From: an uncultured Planctomycetaceae bacterium
GTDB taxonomy: Bacteria; Planctomycetota; Planctomycetia; Pirellulales; Pirellulaceae
Direction: 5' to 3'
DNA: 64,000 nt
Assembly (NCBI GenBank): GCA_903863885.1
Contig: CAIPEB010000292.1
Location: forward strand, 55,742 to 119,741
Shown: positions 41,336 through 50,993 of the stretch, one piece after another
Layout of the letters: the number at the start of each line of letters is the position of its first letter
How positions within the stretch are numbered: position 1 is the stretch's first letter
The notes under the pieces: generated by a model
What the model was told of the DNA's origin: nothing
Databases searched by the model: none
Seen by the model: only the letters and a program-made list of their open reading frames with translations
Position numbers and translations under genes: made by a program

Positions 41336-42987
41336 AACTGATCTCGGTGCTGATGCGGAAATCCTGGCGGACGATGCTGGTGGCGGCAATCATCGGCGGC
41401 GTCAGCGGCGTATCGAACGTGGCGCTGCTGGCCATCATCCATCGCACGCTCCGCAATCCGGGCGCATCTCCGGCCTATCTGTTGTGGCTCTTTGTCGGCT
41501 TCTGCGTGGTTGTCCTGGTGACACGTGCTTGGTCGCAACTGCTGCTGACCCGGCTCGGTCAGGACTCGATTTCCGAACTGAGACTGGGCCTTTGCCGCCG
41601 AATCCTCGAGTCTCCGCTGCGGCATCTGGAAGACATCGGCTCGCACCGCATGCTGGCCTCCCTGACGACCGATGTCGTCGTGATCACGCAGGCCATGAGC
41701 GGAATTCCGACGGTCTGCGTCAATGCGATCATCCTGATCTTCGGCGCGGCGTACCTGGGCACGCTCTCCGTCTCGGTTCTGGCAGCGGCCGTGGCCTTTT
41801 GCGGCGCCGGCATCGGCAGCTACAAGTTCTTTTCCCGCTGGGCGCGAAGCTACATCCTGGTCAGCCGCGAAGCCCAGGATACGCTGATGAAACACCTGCG
41901 CAACATGATCCACGGGATCAAGGAACTGAAAATGCACCACGACCGGCGGCAGGAGTTCGTCGGTGACGTGCTGCTGCCGACCGAGTCCATGGTGCGCGAG
42001 AACCAGTACATCGGATCGTGCCTGCAGGACTTCGCGATGTCCTGGGGGCGACTCCTGTTTCTCGTCGCGATCGGATTGCTGCTGTTCGTATGGCCGCGAA
42101 TCCAGCCCCTGGACGGGGCGACGCTGACCGGATACACGCTGGCCATCTTCTACCTGATGTCTCCGCTGGAACGAATCCTCGCGTGGCTGCCGCTCCTGTC
42201 GCGGGCCGAGATCTCGGTCCGCAAGATCGAGCGGCTGGGCCTGATGCTGGATCAGGAAGCGGTGGAGAATCTGCAGCTGCAGGCAACCCCGGTCTGGTCG
42301 CGCATCGATCTGGCGGGAGTGACGCATGAGTATCACCGCGAGGGCCAGGACCACGGGTTTCAGCTGGGCCCGATCAACCTGTCACTGCACCGCAACGAGA
42401 TCACGTTCCTTGTCGGCGGCAACGGATCCGGCAAGACGACGCTGGCCAAGCTCATGGCAGGGCTTTACTTTCCCGCCGGCGGCGAGATCCGTCTGGACGG
42501 CGTGCCGGTCAACGAAGCGAATCGCGAGACCTACCGTCAACTGATCGCAGCGGTTTTCGACGACGCCGTGGTCTTCGACGGTCTGTGGGGACTGCGGGGC
42601 CCCGATCTGGACGACCGCGCGCAACGATTGCTCCACGAACTGAAGTTGAATCACGTTGTCAGGATCTCGGATCGCACGTTCTCAACCACCGATCTGTCGC
42701 GCGGACAACGCAAGCGGCTTGCGCTGCTGACAGCTTATCTTGAAGACCGGGACGTGTATCTGTTCGATGAATGGGCCGCGGACCAGGACCCGGTTTTCAA
42801 ACAGGTCTTCTATCAGCAGCTGCTTCCGGATCTGAAGCGGCGCGGGAAAACGGTGATCGCCATTACGCACGACGATCGATATTTCACAATGGCGGACCGC
42901 GTGATCAAATTGGAGGAAGGGCATGTCTTGACCGATTCCCCGCCGCAGGATCGGCAGGCCCTCGCCATGGAACCCCTGCAAGACTGA
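41332..42987 (+). CDS. Cyclic peptide-type ABC exporter (PvdE/SyrD family)
   Basis: This 551-residue fused permease-ATPase starts within the NRPS stop codon (ATGA), so the two are translationally coupled. It has about six membrane helices in residues 10-290, then an ATPase with Walker A GGNGSGKTT, signature LSRGQRKRL and Walker B VYLFDEWAADQDP. The compact layout and motifs match the PvdE/SyrD exporters that move nonribosomal peptides or their precursors across the inner membrane. Its place directly after the NRPS supports export of the cluster product. Confidence 0.92.
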   Translation: MKLISVLMRKSWRTMLVAAIIGGVSGVSNVALLAIIHRTLRNPGASPAYLLWLFVGFCVVVLVTRAWSQLLLTRLGQDSISELRLGLCRRILESPLRHLEDIGSHRMLASLTTDVVVITQAMSGIPTVCVNAIILIFGAAYLGTLSVSVLAAAVAFCGAGIGSYKFFSRWARSYILVSREAQDTLMKHLRNMIHGIKELKMHHDRRQEFVGDVLLPTESMVRENQYIGSCLQDFAMSWGRLLFLVAIGLLLFVWPRIQPLDGATLTGYTLAIFYLMSPLERILAWLPLLSRAEISVRKIERLGLMLDQEAVENLQLQATPVWSRIDLAGVTHEYHREGQDHGFQLGPINLSLHRNEITFLVGGNGSGKTTLAKLMAGLYFPAGGEIRLDGVPVNEANRETYRQLIAAVFDDAVVFDGLWGLRGPDLDDRAQRLLHELKLNHVVRISDRTFSTTDLSRGQRKRLALLTAYLEDRDVYLFDEWAADQDPVFKQVFYQQLLPDLKRRGKTVIAITHDDRYFTMADRVIKLEEGHVLTDSPPQDRQALAMEPLQD

Positions 42988-43061
42988 GGGAACATCGCGA
43001 CGGAACGGATGCAGCGCGACGTAATTAGTTGCGGCTTGAAACCAGGTCTTTGGTGAACGTA

Positions 43062-44324
43062 ATGAAAGCCTTTCTGGGATTCTTAGTGGTGGCCGTTATC
43101 GGAGCGGCAGTCGTCGCCTGGCAGTGGCGCGGCACCTGGGAGGAGAAACCCCGTTTCCGCACTCTGGAAGCCAAGCGAGGCGACTTGTTGATCTCGGTCA
43201 GCGCAACGGGCACCGTCGAGCCGGTTGAGGTGGTGGATGTGGGAGCTCAGATCATCGGCCGCATCAAGGAATTCGGCCCGGATCCGGGCCGGCCCGGCAA
43301 GACCGTAGACCACGGTTCGAAAGTCAAGAAGGGGGATGTGCTGGCTCTGCTCGACGACGCCCCGAGTCAGGCGGAACTGGAAAAAGCGAAAGCCAACCTG
43401 AAACTCGCCCAGGCAGAATTGCTGCGGGACGAGGCACATCTGAAGCAGGCGGAACGGGATTACGAACGGGCGAAATCCCTGCGGGACACGAATTCGGAAA
43501 GCGACTACGACCGCGCCGTCGCCCAATTCGAGGTCGCCAAGGCGGATATTGCCTACGGCCAGGCCCGCGTCGAGCAGGCGGGAATCGCGCTCAAGCAGGC
43601 GGAAATCAACGTCGGTTACACGCGCATTCTCGCGCCGATCGACGGCGTCCTGATCGATCGCCGGGTGAATGTCGGCCAGACGGTCGTCGCCGGATTGAAC
43701 GCCCCGAGCCTGTTCCTGCTGGCCAGGGACCTGAACCGCATGCAGGTCTGGGCCGCCGTGAACGAGGCGGATATCAGCGAGATCCACGAAGGCCAGAAGG
43801 TCATGTTCAAGGTGGACGCCTATCGCGACCGGACGTTTTCAGGCGTGGTGTCCCAGATACGGCTCAATGCGGGAATGTCGAACAGCGTCGTGACCTACGG
43901 CGTGGTCGTGGACATCGACAATTCCGATGGCAAACTGCTCCCCTACATGACCGCCAACCTTCAATTCGAGGTCGCGCGCAGGGATCACACCCTGCTCGTC
44001 CCGAATCAGGCATTGCGGTGGCGCCCGACGCTGAAGCAGATTACGCCCGGCGAACGGGCGAAGTTCCAAGCCCCGGCCCCCGGCGAGAAAGGCCAGGAAG
44101 AGCCCGTCGAAGTCGCATCTCCGATCGTGTGGCTCCAGTCTCCGGACGGCCTCGTGCACGGCAAGCCCGTAACTGCGGGACTGAGCGACGGCATGTCCAC
44201 CGAGATCAAGTCGGACGACCTGCCCGAAGGATCGCTCCTGGTCGTGGGAACGATGCGGCGAGCCAAACGCGATTTCGTTTCGAGCTTCGTGTCGAGAGTG
44301 ACCAAGACAGGCACGGGCGAGTAG
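43062..44324 (+). CDS. macA: MacA-like periplasmic adaptor (HlyD family)
   Basis: A 420-residue membrane fusion protein: one N-terminal transmembrane anchor (AFLGFLVVAVIGAAVVAWQW), a lipoyl/hairpin region with a long alpha-helical coiled coil (residues 90-190, many EAxLKQAERDYERAKS-type heptads), and a beta-barrel C-terminal part. It bridges the MacB transporter and the outer membrane TolC-like channel. GGTGA just upstream supports the ATG at 43062; GTG at 43053 is an alternative. Confidence 0.9.
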   Translation: MKAFLGFLVVAVIGAAVVAWQWRGTWEEKPRFRTLEAKRGDLLISVSATGTVEPVEVVDVGAQIIGRIKEFGPDPGRPGKTVDHGSKVKKGDVLALLDDAPSQAELEKAKANLKLAQAELLRDEAHLKQAERDYERAKSLRDTNSESDYDRAVAQFEVAKADIAYGQARVEQAGIALKQAEINVGYTRILAPIDGVLIDRRVNVGQTVVAGLNAPSLFLLARDLNRMQVWAAVNEADISEIHEGQKVMFKVDAYRDRTFSGVVSQIRLNAGMSNSVVTYGVVVDIDNSDGKLLPYMTANLQFEVARRDHTLLVPNQALRWRPTLKQITPGERAKFQAPAPGEKGQEEPVEVASPIVWLQSPDGLVHGKPVTAGLSDGMSTEIKSDDLPEGSLLVVGTMRRAKRDFVSSFVSRVTKTGTGE

Positions 44325-44328
44325 CCGC

Positions 44329-46413
44329 ATGAATCTCATTGAACTGCGAAACGTCGACAAGACCTATCATCTCGGCGAAGTCGATGTCCCCGTGCTGAAG
44401 GGTGTTTCGCTGGACATCCGGCGCGGCGAATTCGTGGCGCTGATGGGAGCGTCGGGATCGGGCAAGACCACGCTCATGAACCTGCTGGGCTGCCTCGACC
44501 GGCCGAGTTCCGGGTCTTTTCGGCTGGAAGGGGTCGAGATCACCGAACTGACCCGCCCGCAGCTGGCCGCCCTGCGCAGCAGCCGCATCGGTTTCGTATT
44601 CCAGAGCTTCAACCTGCTGCCGCGCACCTCGTCGCTCGACAACGTCCTGATGCCGACCTCGTATTCGACGCAGCGTGTCGGGTTGCGGAAGCTGCGGCTC
44701 CGGTGCCGTGAACTGCTGGAATCGGTGGGGCTGCGTGCCCGCCTGGATCACGCTCCCGGACAGCTGTCCGGCGGTGAACAGCAGCGAGTCGCCATCGCCC
44801 GGTCGCTCGTCAATGAACCGACGCTGCTGCTGGCCGACGAGCCGACGGGCAACCTCGACTCGCGCACCGGCAAGGAAATCCTGGCTCTGTTCCGGCAGTT
44901 GAACCGGGAACGCGGCATCACGCTGCTGCTGGTGACGCACGACGCGGAAGTGGCCAAACACGCGGACCGCGTGATTCGCATGGTCGACGGATGCATCGTC
45001 GAGGACAGCGATGCGGAGGGGGCTGCCGCGGCATCGCCGGACGGCACACGCAGCGAGCACGCTCCCATCCCGGTTCGGCGAGCCCGCAATACGCTGCGGG
45101 TTCTGACCGGCGCCGCCCGCATCGCGTTTCAAGCCATGCGGCGCAACGTCATGCGCACGGCTCTGACGATGCTCGGCGTGATCATCGGCGTGGCCGCCGT
45201 CATCGCAATGATGGAAATCAGCCAGGGCGCTTCGTCGGCGATCGAGGTCACCGTCTCCAACATGGGCGCCAATACCGTGCTGGTGACTCCCGGAGCGCCG
45301 CGTCCCGGCAGCAACGCGTCGGAGAGCGTAAACAGCCTGTTTCCCGACGATGCGCAGGCCATCGAAGAAGTCTGTCCCAATGTCGTGTGCGCGGTGCCGG
45401 TCGTCCGCGCGCGAGCCTCGGTGATCTTCGGCAATCGGGACTGGCGGCCGAATTATCTTCTCGGCAGCACGCCGGACTTCCTCGTCGCCCGCAACTGGAC
45501 CGAGATGGACCTGGGCCGCGCATTTACCGACAGGGAAGTGGCCGTCGGTGCCAAAGTCTGTCTTATCGGCCAGACGCTCGTCCGCGAACTGTTCGGCGAG
45601 AGGTACCCCGTCGGCCAGGAGGTGCGGATTCAGAACGAGCCATTCACGGTGGTTGGCGTGCTCTCTTCCAAGGGAGCCAACCTGCTGGGGGTCGACCAGG
45701 ACGACATCCTTCTGGCGCCGTGGACCACCGTCAAATTCCGCGTCAGCGGCGGAGGCGGCGCGGGAAGCCGACCGCGCACGACAACCAGCAGCGAAACCGC
45801 GCCGGGCCCGACGCTGACCGAACGCCTGCCGGGAGTCGGACAGAGAGTGCGCAGCGAAAACGTGGACCAGATTCTCGTCCAGGCGAAATCGCCCGACGCG
45901 ATCGCTCCCCTGATCGACGAGATCAGCCACCTGCTGCGCGACCGGCATCGGCTGGGCGACGACGAAAGCGACTTTCGCGTCCGCGACATGGCCGAAGTGT
46001 CCAACGCCCTGGAAAACACGGTTCGCCTGCTCTCCGGACTCGGCCTGTCCGTAGCCGCCGTCTCTCTGATCGTCGGCGGAGTCGGGATCATGAACATCAT
46101 GCTGGTCTCCGTCACGGAGCGCACGCGGGAAATCGGGTTGCGCATGGCGGTCGGCGCCAACGCAAACGACATCCTGCGGCAGTTTCTCGTCGAGTCGGTC
46201 GTGCTGTGCCTCGTGGGCGGCATGATCGGAATCCTCGCGGGCCGCGCGACATCCCTGCTGGTCGGCGAGATCATGGACTGGCCGACCCAGCCCTCCGTGG
46301 CAGCCGCCGCCGTGGCCGTCGCAGTCTCGGTCGCCGTGGGTGTGACATTCGGGTACTACCCGGCGTGGAAGGCTTCGCGGCTCAATCCGATCGAAGCGCT
46401 GCGGTACGAGTAA
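44329..46413 (+). CDS. macB: MacB-like ABC transporter
   Basis: This 694-residue protein has an N-terminal ATPase (GASGSGKTTLMN, LSGGEQQRVAIARSL, LLLADEPTGNLDS), a transmembrane segment near residue 280 (TMLGVIIGVAAVIAMM), a large periplasmic domain, and three C-terminal helices of the FtsX type (GLSVAAVSLIVGGVGIMNI). MacB drives substrates from the periplasm through a TolC-like channel. It follows macA by four bases, as in pyoverdine export (PvdR-PvdT). Confidence 0.94.
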   Translation: MNLIELRNVDKTYHLGEVDVPVLKGVSLDIRRGEFVALMGASGSGKTTLMNLLGCLDRPSSGSFRLEGVEITELTRPQLAALRSSRIGFVFQSFNLLPRTSSLDNVLMPTSYSTQRVGLRKLRLRCRELLESVGLRARLDHAPGQLSGGEQQRVAIARSLVNEPTLLLADEPTGNLDSRTGKEILALFRQLNRERGITLLLVTHDAEVAKHADRVIRMVDGCIVEDSDAEGAAAASPDGTRSEHAPIPVRRARNTLRVLTGAARIAFQAMRRNVMRTALTMLGVIIGVAAVIAMMEISQGASSAIEVTVSNMGANTVLVTPGAPRPGSNASESVNSLFPDDAQAIEEVCPNVVCAVPVVRARASVIFGNRDWRPNYLLGSTPDFLVARNWTEMDLGRAFTDREVAVGAKVCLIGQTLVRELFGERYPVGQEVRIQNEPFTVVGVLSSKGANLLGVDQDDILLAPWTTVKFRVSGGGGAGSRPRTTTSSETAPGPTLTERLPGVGQRVRSENVDQILVQAKSPDAIAPLIDEISHLLRDRHRLGDDESDFRVRDMAEVSNALENTVRLLSGLGLSVAAVSLIVGGVGIMNIMLVSVTERTREIGLRMAVGANANDILRQFLVESVVLCLVGGMIGILAGRATSLLVGEIMDWPTQPSVAAAAVAVAVSVAVGVTFGYYPAWKASRLNPIEALRYE

Positions 46414-46453
46414 CTCACCCGGTTTGTTCCTTTCCATCGCGGAGCGTCGGCAC

Positions 46454-47737
46454 ATGGCGCATTACGGAATCGTCGCACCTCCGGCCGTCGGTCATCTGGC
46501 GGGACTCGGCTCGCTGGGCTGCGAATTGAAGCGGCGCGGCCATCAGGTCACGGTCTTTTCCGGAGAACGCGCCGAGTTCATGACCCAGCGGCTCGCCCTG
46601 CCCTTCTGCAATTACACGGATGACGACAAAGCCGTCAGGCTCATCCATCAACCAATGCTGCTCGCGGCGTCATGCCTCGGCCTGCGGATCTCGATGGTCA
46701 TGCGAGTGCGGTTTGCGTACTGGGCGGATCAGGCGTTGCGCAGGCTCCCCGAGAAACTGCGGGAAGCGCAGGTCGATGCGTTGCTCGTTGACCGCACTCA
46801 ACTCGCAGTCGGAACCGTTGCCGAACATCTCGGCCTTCCCTTCGCAACCGTTTCGACCGGGGTGCTGTGGAATGAAGAGGTCGGCGTGCCGCCCCATTGC
46901 ACGGGCTGGTCCTACGGCGAAGGCCGCTGGCCGCTGCTGCGAAACCGTCTGGGCTACGCGGCATGGCACCTGTTTCTCGGACCCGCGCTCACGACCATCA
47001 ATCGATTCCGCCGAGGGCACGGCCTGAAACCGCTGAAGGAAGTCAACGACGCCTTCTCGCCGCTGGCGCAGCTGTCCCAGATGTGTTCCGAACTGGACTT
47101 TCCGCGATCGCACCTGCCTCGGAACTTCCATTACATCGGCAGCCTGTCCGGTGGCCGCCCGGAACAGACCGCCGACTTTCCCTGGGATCAGCTGGACGGG
47201 CGTCCCCTGATCTATGCTTCGGTGGGCACGGTCCACGACCGGCGATGTTTCCAGGCGTTCCCCAAGATCGCCGCGGCCTGCGCCGGCATCGACGCCCAAC
47301 TGGTCATTGCGCTCGGAAAATGGCGTGATGATCGCCCGGACGGCGGCCAGGCATTGCGAAACCTGCCCGGAAACCCGATCGTCGTCGGCTTCGCGCCGCA
47401 GATCGCCCTGCTCGAAAAAGCATCTCTGCTGATCACCCATGCCGGAGCAAACACGGTGCTCGAAGCGCTCAACGCCGGCGTGCCCATGGTCGCGCTTCCG
47501 CGGGCCGTCGATCAACCGGCCATGTCCGCAAGAGTGGTACAGTCCGGCGTGGGAGTGCGTGCGTCGTTCCGCAGTTTCCAGCCTTCCGCGCTGCGGCAGC
47601 AGATCCTCCAGGTACTCTCGGATCCGTCGTTCCGCGAACGGGCTCGCCGCATCGGCGCGGCACTGCGGGCCGCCGGAGGCGTACAACGCGCTGCCGATCT
47701 CGTCGAACAACTGCTGCCGGTCGGTCCCTCGAAATAA
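46454..47737 (+). CDS. GT1 (MGT/UGT-like) glycosyltransferase
   Basis: A 427-residue glycosyltransferase with the N-terminal GIVAPPAVGHLAGL and the C-terminal nucleotide-sugar signature ITHAGANTVLEALNAGVPM followed by VDQPAMSARV. GT1 enzymes transfer a sugar from a UDP- or TDP-sugar to small molecules such as lipids and macrolides. It lies 41 bases after macB on the same strand and so may decorate the cluster product. GGAG before the ATG at 46454 sets the start. Confidence 0.88.
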   Translation: MAHYGIVAPPAVGHLAGLGSLGCELKRRGHQVTVFSGERAEFMTQRLALPFCNYTDDDKAVRLIHQPMLLAASCLGLRISMVMRVRFAYWADQALRRLPEKLREAQVDALLVDRTQLAVGTVAEHLGLPFATVSTGVLWNEEVGVPPHCTGWSYGEGRWPLLRNRLGYAAWHLFLGPALTTINRFRRGHGLKPLKEVNDAFSPLAQLSQMCSELDFPRSHLPRNFHYIGSLSGGRPEQTADFPWDQLDGRPLIYASVGTVHDRRCFQAFPKIAAACAGIDAQLVIALGKWRDDRPDGGQALRNLPGNPIVVGFAPQIALLEKASLLITHAGANTVLEALNAGVPMVALPRAVDQPAMSARVVQSGVGVRASFRSFQPSALRQQILQVLSDPSFRERARRIGAALRAAGGVQRAADLVEQLLPVGPSK

Positions 47738-47857
47738 CCCCAGCCCCGCCGAGGTTTACCCGGCCGGCGTAAGTCAGAGAGCAGAAAACCGCATCCCGCG
47801 AACCGACGCGCCGACCTGCGAGGGGCCCAGCTGCGTCTTCGTCCGGCTTCGGCATCG

Positions 47858-49810
47858 TCACGGAGCCGGGTCCGGTATCGGCACAACTTCCGCGCTGGTG
47901 GCCGGCTGCGGCTCCAGCGCAGGTTGATTTTCCGCGGCCCCTTCCGCCAAACGCTGGGGATACTCGCCGAGACTCACAGGGGCCGGAACGGTCGTCGGCA
48001 TGACGCGGCGATTCCGGAACCGGCGGGCTTCGCGCACCGCGCTCTCGTGCGATTCCTCGGACCACGCGCCTTCCGTCAGGTACACCTGCAGACTGTTCAG
48101 CAGCGTGCCGCGGACCACGTTCATTTGCGTCAACGCCAGGTTGTAGTCGGCCGTGGCGCGGTGCAGCGCCGTCTCGGCCAGGACTGCCCGCTGCTGCGCC
48201 TCGAGCACAAGCTCCAGCCGCGCATCGCCGGCCGCATTGCGTCTGCGCTCGGCGACCAGCTGCGTCTGTGCCGCGACATGCCGATTGTAACTCGATCGCG
48301 TGACCGCATAGGCCCGGTCAAGTTCTGTGAACGCGGCCCGCAGTTCAAGCGATATCTGACGCTCCTGCTCCCGCAGCAGCGCGCTGTCGCGGCTGAGCGC
48401 CAACTCCGCATTGCGTACCGCCACGTGCCCGAGCCGCTGGCCGATCGGCGTCCGCATTTCGAATCCCATCAGCCACCCCTGAAGCTCGCCGGCCAACAGA
48501 TCGTCGAAGGCGCTATTGCTGCCTCCGAACAGTTCCTGGCCGTATCCGTGGATGTTGTACTGCCCCACGAAATCCAATTTGATCAGCTCGAAATTGCGGG
48601 CCGCAACCAGTTCGAGCTCGCGCTGCTTTACCCGCCACCGCTGCCGGCGAAGCTCTTCCCGCCGAATCAGTGAAAGCCCAAGCGACTCCTCCCAGTCGAA
48701 CCGGACGTCCGCGCTGATGGGCGGCGTGCTGGGCCGAAGCAGTTTGCCGTCAGTCGCGGGCATGCCAATCAGCGAACGCAACTCCCGCTCAGCCCCGAAG
48801 ACGCCCGGAATGATCGCTGTTCCGCTCAACGCGTTTTCCACAGCCACTTGCGCCGCATAAAACTGCTCGCGCGCATAGGCCTCCTGGTCCGGTGGATGGA
48901 TCTGCGCGTCAACGCGACGCTTCTCCAATTGCCATGTGTCGAGGGCATAACCGCGTCCCTCGAGCTTCGCGTCGAGATCCCGGTAGGCGTAATAAAGTTC
49001 CCAATACGCCCGCTCCACGTCCCGTAACTGATTGCGAACTGCTGTCTCGAAGTCCACCAGAGCGATGTCGCTGTTGATCCGCGCAATCATCACGCCTCGA
49101 TACACACCGGGCGTCGCATTCGGACCGGCGATGCTGTTGAATTCGATACCGCCGCCCTGCAGCAGGGGATGGCTGAAACCGGCCGACACGCCCGTGTCGT
49201 AGGCGTTCGGCCATCGGACGATTGCCGAGTTGGTCCGAAGATAACTGGTCGCACTGTCCACTCGAAAGCGAGTGCCGGCCGCGCTGACCTTCTCGACTCC
49301 CGTCGCCAGGTTGCCAATATCCTCGGTCCGGTAGGTCCAATCGTCGATCGTGAAGCGGCTGTTGATCTCCCGCTCCTGACGCTGACGCAGAAAGTTGGCA
49401 AAAAGCTGTGCGTCAAACGCCGACAACGCGGCTTCCGTTCCAAACCGGGGATCCGTCTCCACTACCGCGGGATCGTAGACCGTCGTCGCCGTCGTCGGCG
49501 AAGAAACGATACGCCCGCCCGCCTGGACAATCACCTCGTTGTGCGCGAGCGCCTGCTGGACCGCTTCCTCCAAGGTGATCGGAGCGTATTCCAGTTCCTC
49601 GAGTCGCCGTACGCTCGGCGGCGGCGCCACGGCGGCATCCGCCGCCCACGCACCCGCATCGACCTGAGCATCCGGATATTCGATCTGCTGAACGACCGCC
49701 TGATAATGCGACATGGAGTCATCGAACCGAACGTCCGACGATGACCGACAACCGGCCAGTGCCAGCACACAAGCAGACAACCAGCCTGTAAGAAGCAAGC
49801 GGTTACGCAT
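47858..49810 (-). CDS. TolC-family outer membrane factor lipoprotein
   Basis: A 650-residue protein with a lipoprotein signal (LALAGC at residues 16-21) and the outer membrane efflux layout: long helical pairs (REQERQISLELRAAFTELDR, QRAVLAETALHRATADYNLA) separated by beta segments. It is larger than TolC, with an extra N-terminal 60 residues and a proline-rich tail. It converges with the exporter operon and probably supplies the channel for MacAB. A separate promoter (49931-49959) could let it be regulated apart from the cluster. Confidence 0.9.
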   Translation of the reverse strand: MRNRLLLTGWLSACVLALAGCRSSSDVRFDDSMSHYQAVVQQIEYPDAQVDAGAWAADAAVAPPPSVRRLEELEYAPITLEEAVQQALAHNEVIVQAGGRIVSSPTTATTVYDPAVVETDPRFGTEAALSAFDAQLFANFLRQRQEREINSRFTIDDWTYRTEDIGNLATGVEKVSAAGTRFRVDSATSYLRTNSAIVRWPNAYDTGVSAGFSHPLLQGGGIEFNSIAGPNATPGVYRGVMIARINSDIALVDFETAVRNQLRDVERAYWELYYAYRDLDAKLEGRGYALDTWQLEKRRVDAQIHPPDQEAYAREQFYAAQVAVENALSGTAIIPGVFGAERELRSLIGMPATDGKLLRPSTPPISADVRFDWEESLGLSLIRREELRRQRWRVKQRELELVAARNFELIKLDFVGQYNIHGYGQELFGGSNSAFDDLLAGELQGWLMGFEMRTPIGQRLGHVAVRNAELALSRDSALLREQERQISLELRAAFTELDRAYAVTRSSYNRHVAAQTQLVAERRRNAAGDARLELVLEAQQRAVLAETALHRATADYNLALTQMNVVRGTLLNSLQVYLTEGAWSEESHESAVREARRFRNRRVMPTTVPAPVSLGEYPQRLAEGAAENQPALEPQPATSAEVVPIPDPAP

Positions 49811-49930
49811 GACGGCGGCAACGTTACCAACGGAGATTCAGTTGCGACACGCAAAACACCAATAGTTCTTCGGATCCAAACAACCGCTACCGTCAGGATC
49901 ATTGGCTCCACCGAAAAAAGCCGCCGAATC

Positions 49931-49959
49931 GTTACATTTTGAAATGCAGTGCCGATCAA
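49931..49959 (-). promoter_or_regulatory. Promoter of the TolC-family gene
   Basis: On the minus strand TTGATC (49959-49954) and TGTAAC (49936-49931) are 17 bases apart, each matching four of six. Leader length would be about 114 bases. Confidence 0.4.
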
Positions 49960-49967
49960 CCGCGGTT
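49958..49967. promoter_or_regulatory. Perfect palindrome at the TolC-family promoter
   Basis: AACCGCGGTT is a 10-base perfect palindrome touching the -35 box, a position expected for a regulator-binding site. Confidence 0.35.
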
Positions 49968-50123
49968 CTTAGACGCATTGGGGCAATACAGAGGATTTAG
50001 GCACCCCGAAGCAAGAGCATCGCCGCTTGCCCAGGCCTCCGAGACTCGGAGCAGCGCGATCGCGAGATGCCATCGGCGTAAGCGGCTGCCAACTGCTGGC
50101 AACGCACGGGCAAAGAACCCGCG

Positions 50124-50738
50124 TCACCGAACAGAATCGGAAATCCACTCGCGGGGATAAAGCCAGAGAGTGTCAAATTCCCGCCGGACCATGCGGTCTC
50201 GCACCGGCGGAGCCGCGCTTCCGGGACGGTAATACCCGAGTTGGCTTACGCGCCGACACGGTTGTTCGGCAGCCAACTCCAGTGGCCAGAGGGCGGCTGA
50301 GCCGAAGAAATGTATTCCGGAAATCGCCGGTTGCAGCACAGGGTTGCGGGTCTGACCGTACCGTTCCAACGCCGGTTCGTCGAAGTAAAGCGGATGAAAA
50401 AACAACTCGGTGGGAGCCCATGCCATCGTGGAGTCCGTCCACCCATCCCGCCCCATCGCCGCCTGACTCATGGGCGCCGCAGTGGTGAAAAGGCCTTCTG
50501 AACAATCCTGCGGGAGTGTCTCCCCCTCGATGCGCGAGGTGGCATGAATCTCCGAAAGCGGCTTGAACGATGCCAGAGCGCCGGGCTCCGTACACGGATT
50601 CAGGTTTGCCCGCCGAGAACTCTCGGCCGATATCGCGGGTACGGCCCAAGCCAGCCCGATCGAGAGCAGCACGCTGAACCATCGCACGACGCATCCCAAC
50701 CGCCGGGCGACATGACTATGAATCATCGGGTGAGTCAT
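50124..50738 (-). CDS. Secreted hypothetical protein
   Basis: A 204-residue exported protein with a signal peptide (VVRWFSVLLSIGLAWAVPAISA). The mature part contains PLYFDEPALERYGQTRNPVL and a block LGYYRPGSAAPPV that looks like a conserved motif of small planctomycete surface or secreted proteins. I know no function. GGAG shortly before the ATG at 50738 fixes the start; the frame continues to a GTG at 50774. Confidence 0.65.
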   Translation of the reverse strand: MTHPMIHSHVARRLGCVVRWFSVLLSIGLAWAVPAISAESSRRANLNPCTEPGALASFKPLSEIHATSRIEGETLPQDCSEGLFTTAAPMSQAAMGRDGWTDSTMAWAPTELFFHPLYFDEPALERYGQTRNPVLQPAISGIHFFGSAALWPLELAAEQPCRRVSQLGYYRPGSAAPPVRDRMVRREFDTLWLYPREWISDSVR

Positions 50739-50993
50739 TTGGCTCCATCCTTGCCACCGCGCAGAGCTCGGCACGACGAACCGGTGAATTCACACCCTCC
50801 GCGCCGACGCATCGCCTCGATAATCATCTCGGCTTGGCTCTCAGCGTAATTTTTGTCCAACCGATTCCGTCGGAATAAATCAAGCAACCGATAAAACCTA
50901 CCACCCTCTTTGCTATCGCTGGCAGCACGATTCAGAACCCACTGCGGACGTCGTTTGCTTCAAATCGCCGCTTCCCCACTCAAATGGTCCAAC

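Larger units (their letters stand above)
49811..50123. other. Intergenic region before the TolC-family gene
   Basis: AT-richer spacer of about 310 bases between two minus-strand genes. It holds a promoter for the TolC-family gene and a palindrome just upstream of its -35 box. No gene is supported. Confidence 0.45.

Noticed and set aside
44206..46455. 749-codon minus-strand frame over MacB
   Set aside because: MacB is complete on the plus strand with Walker and FtsX features.
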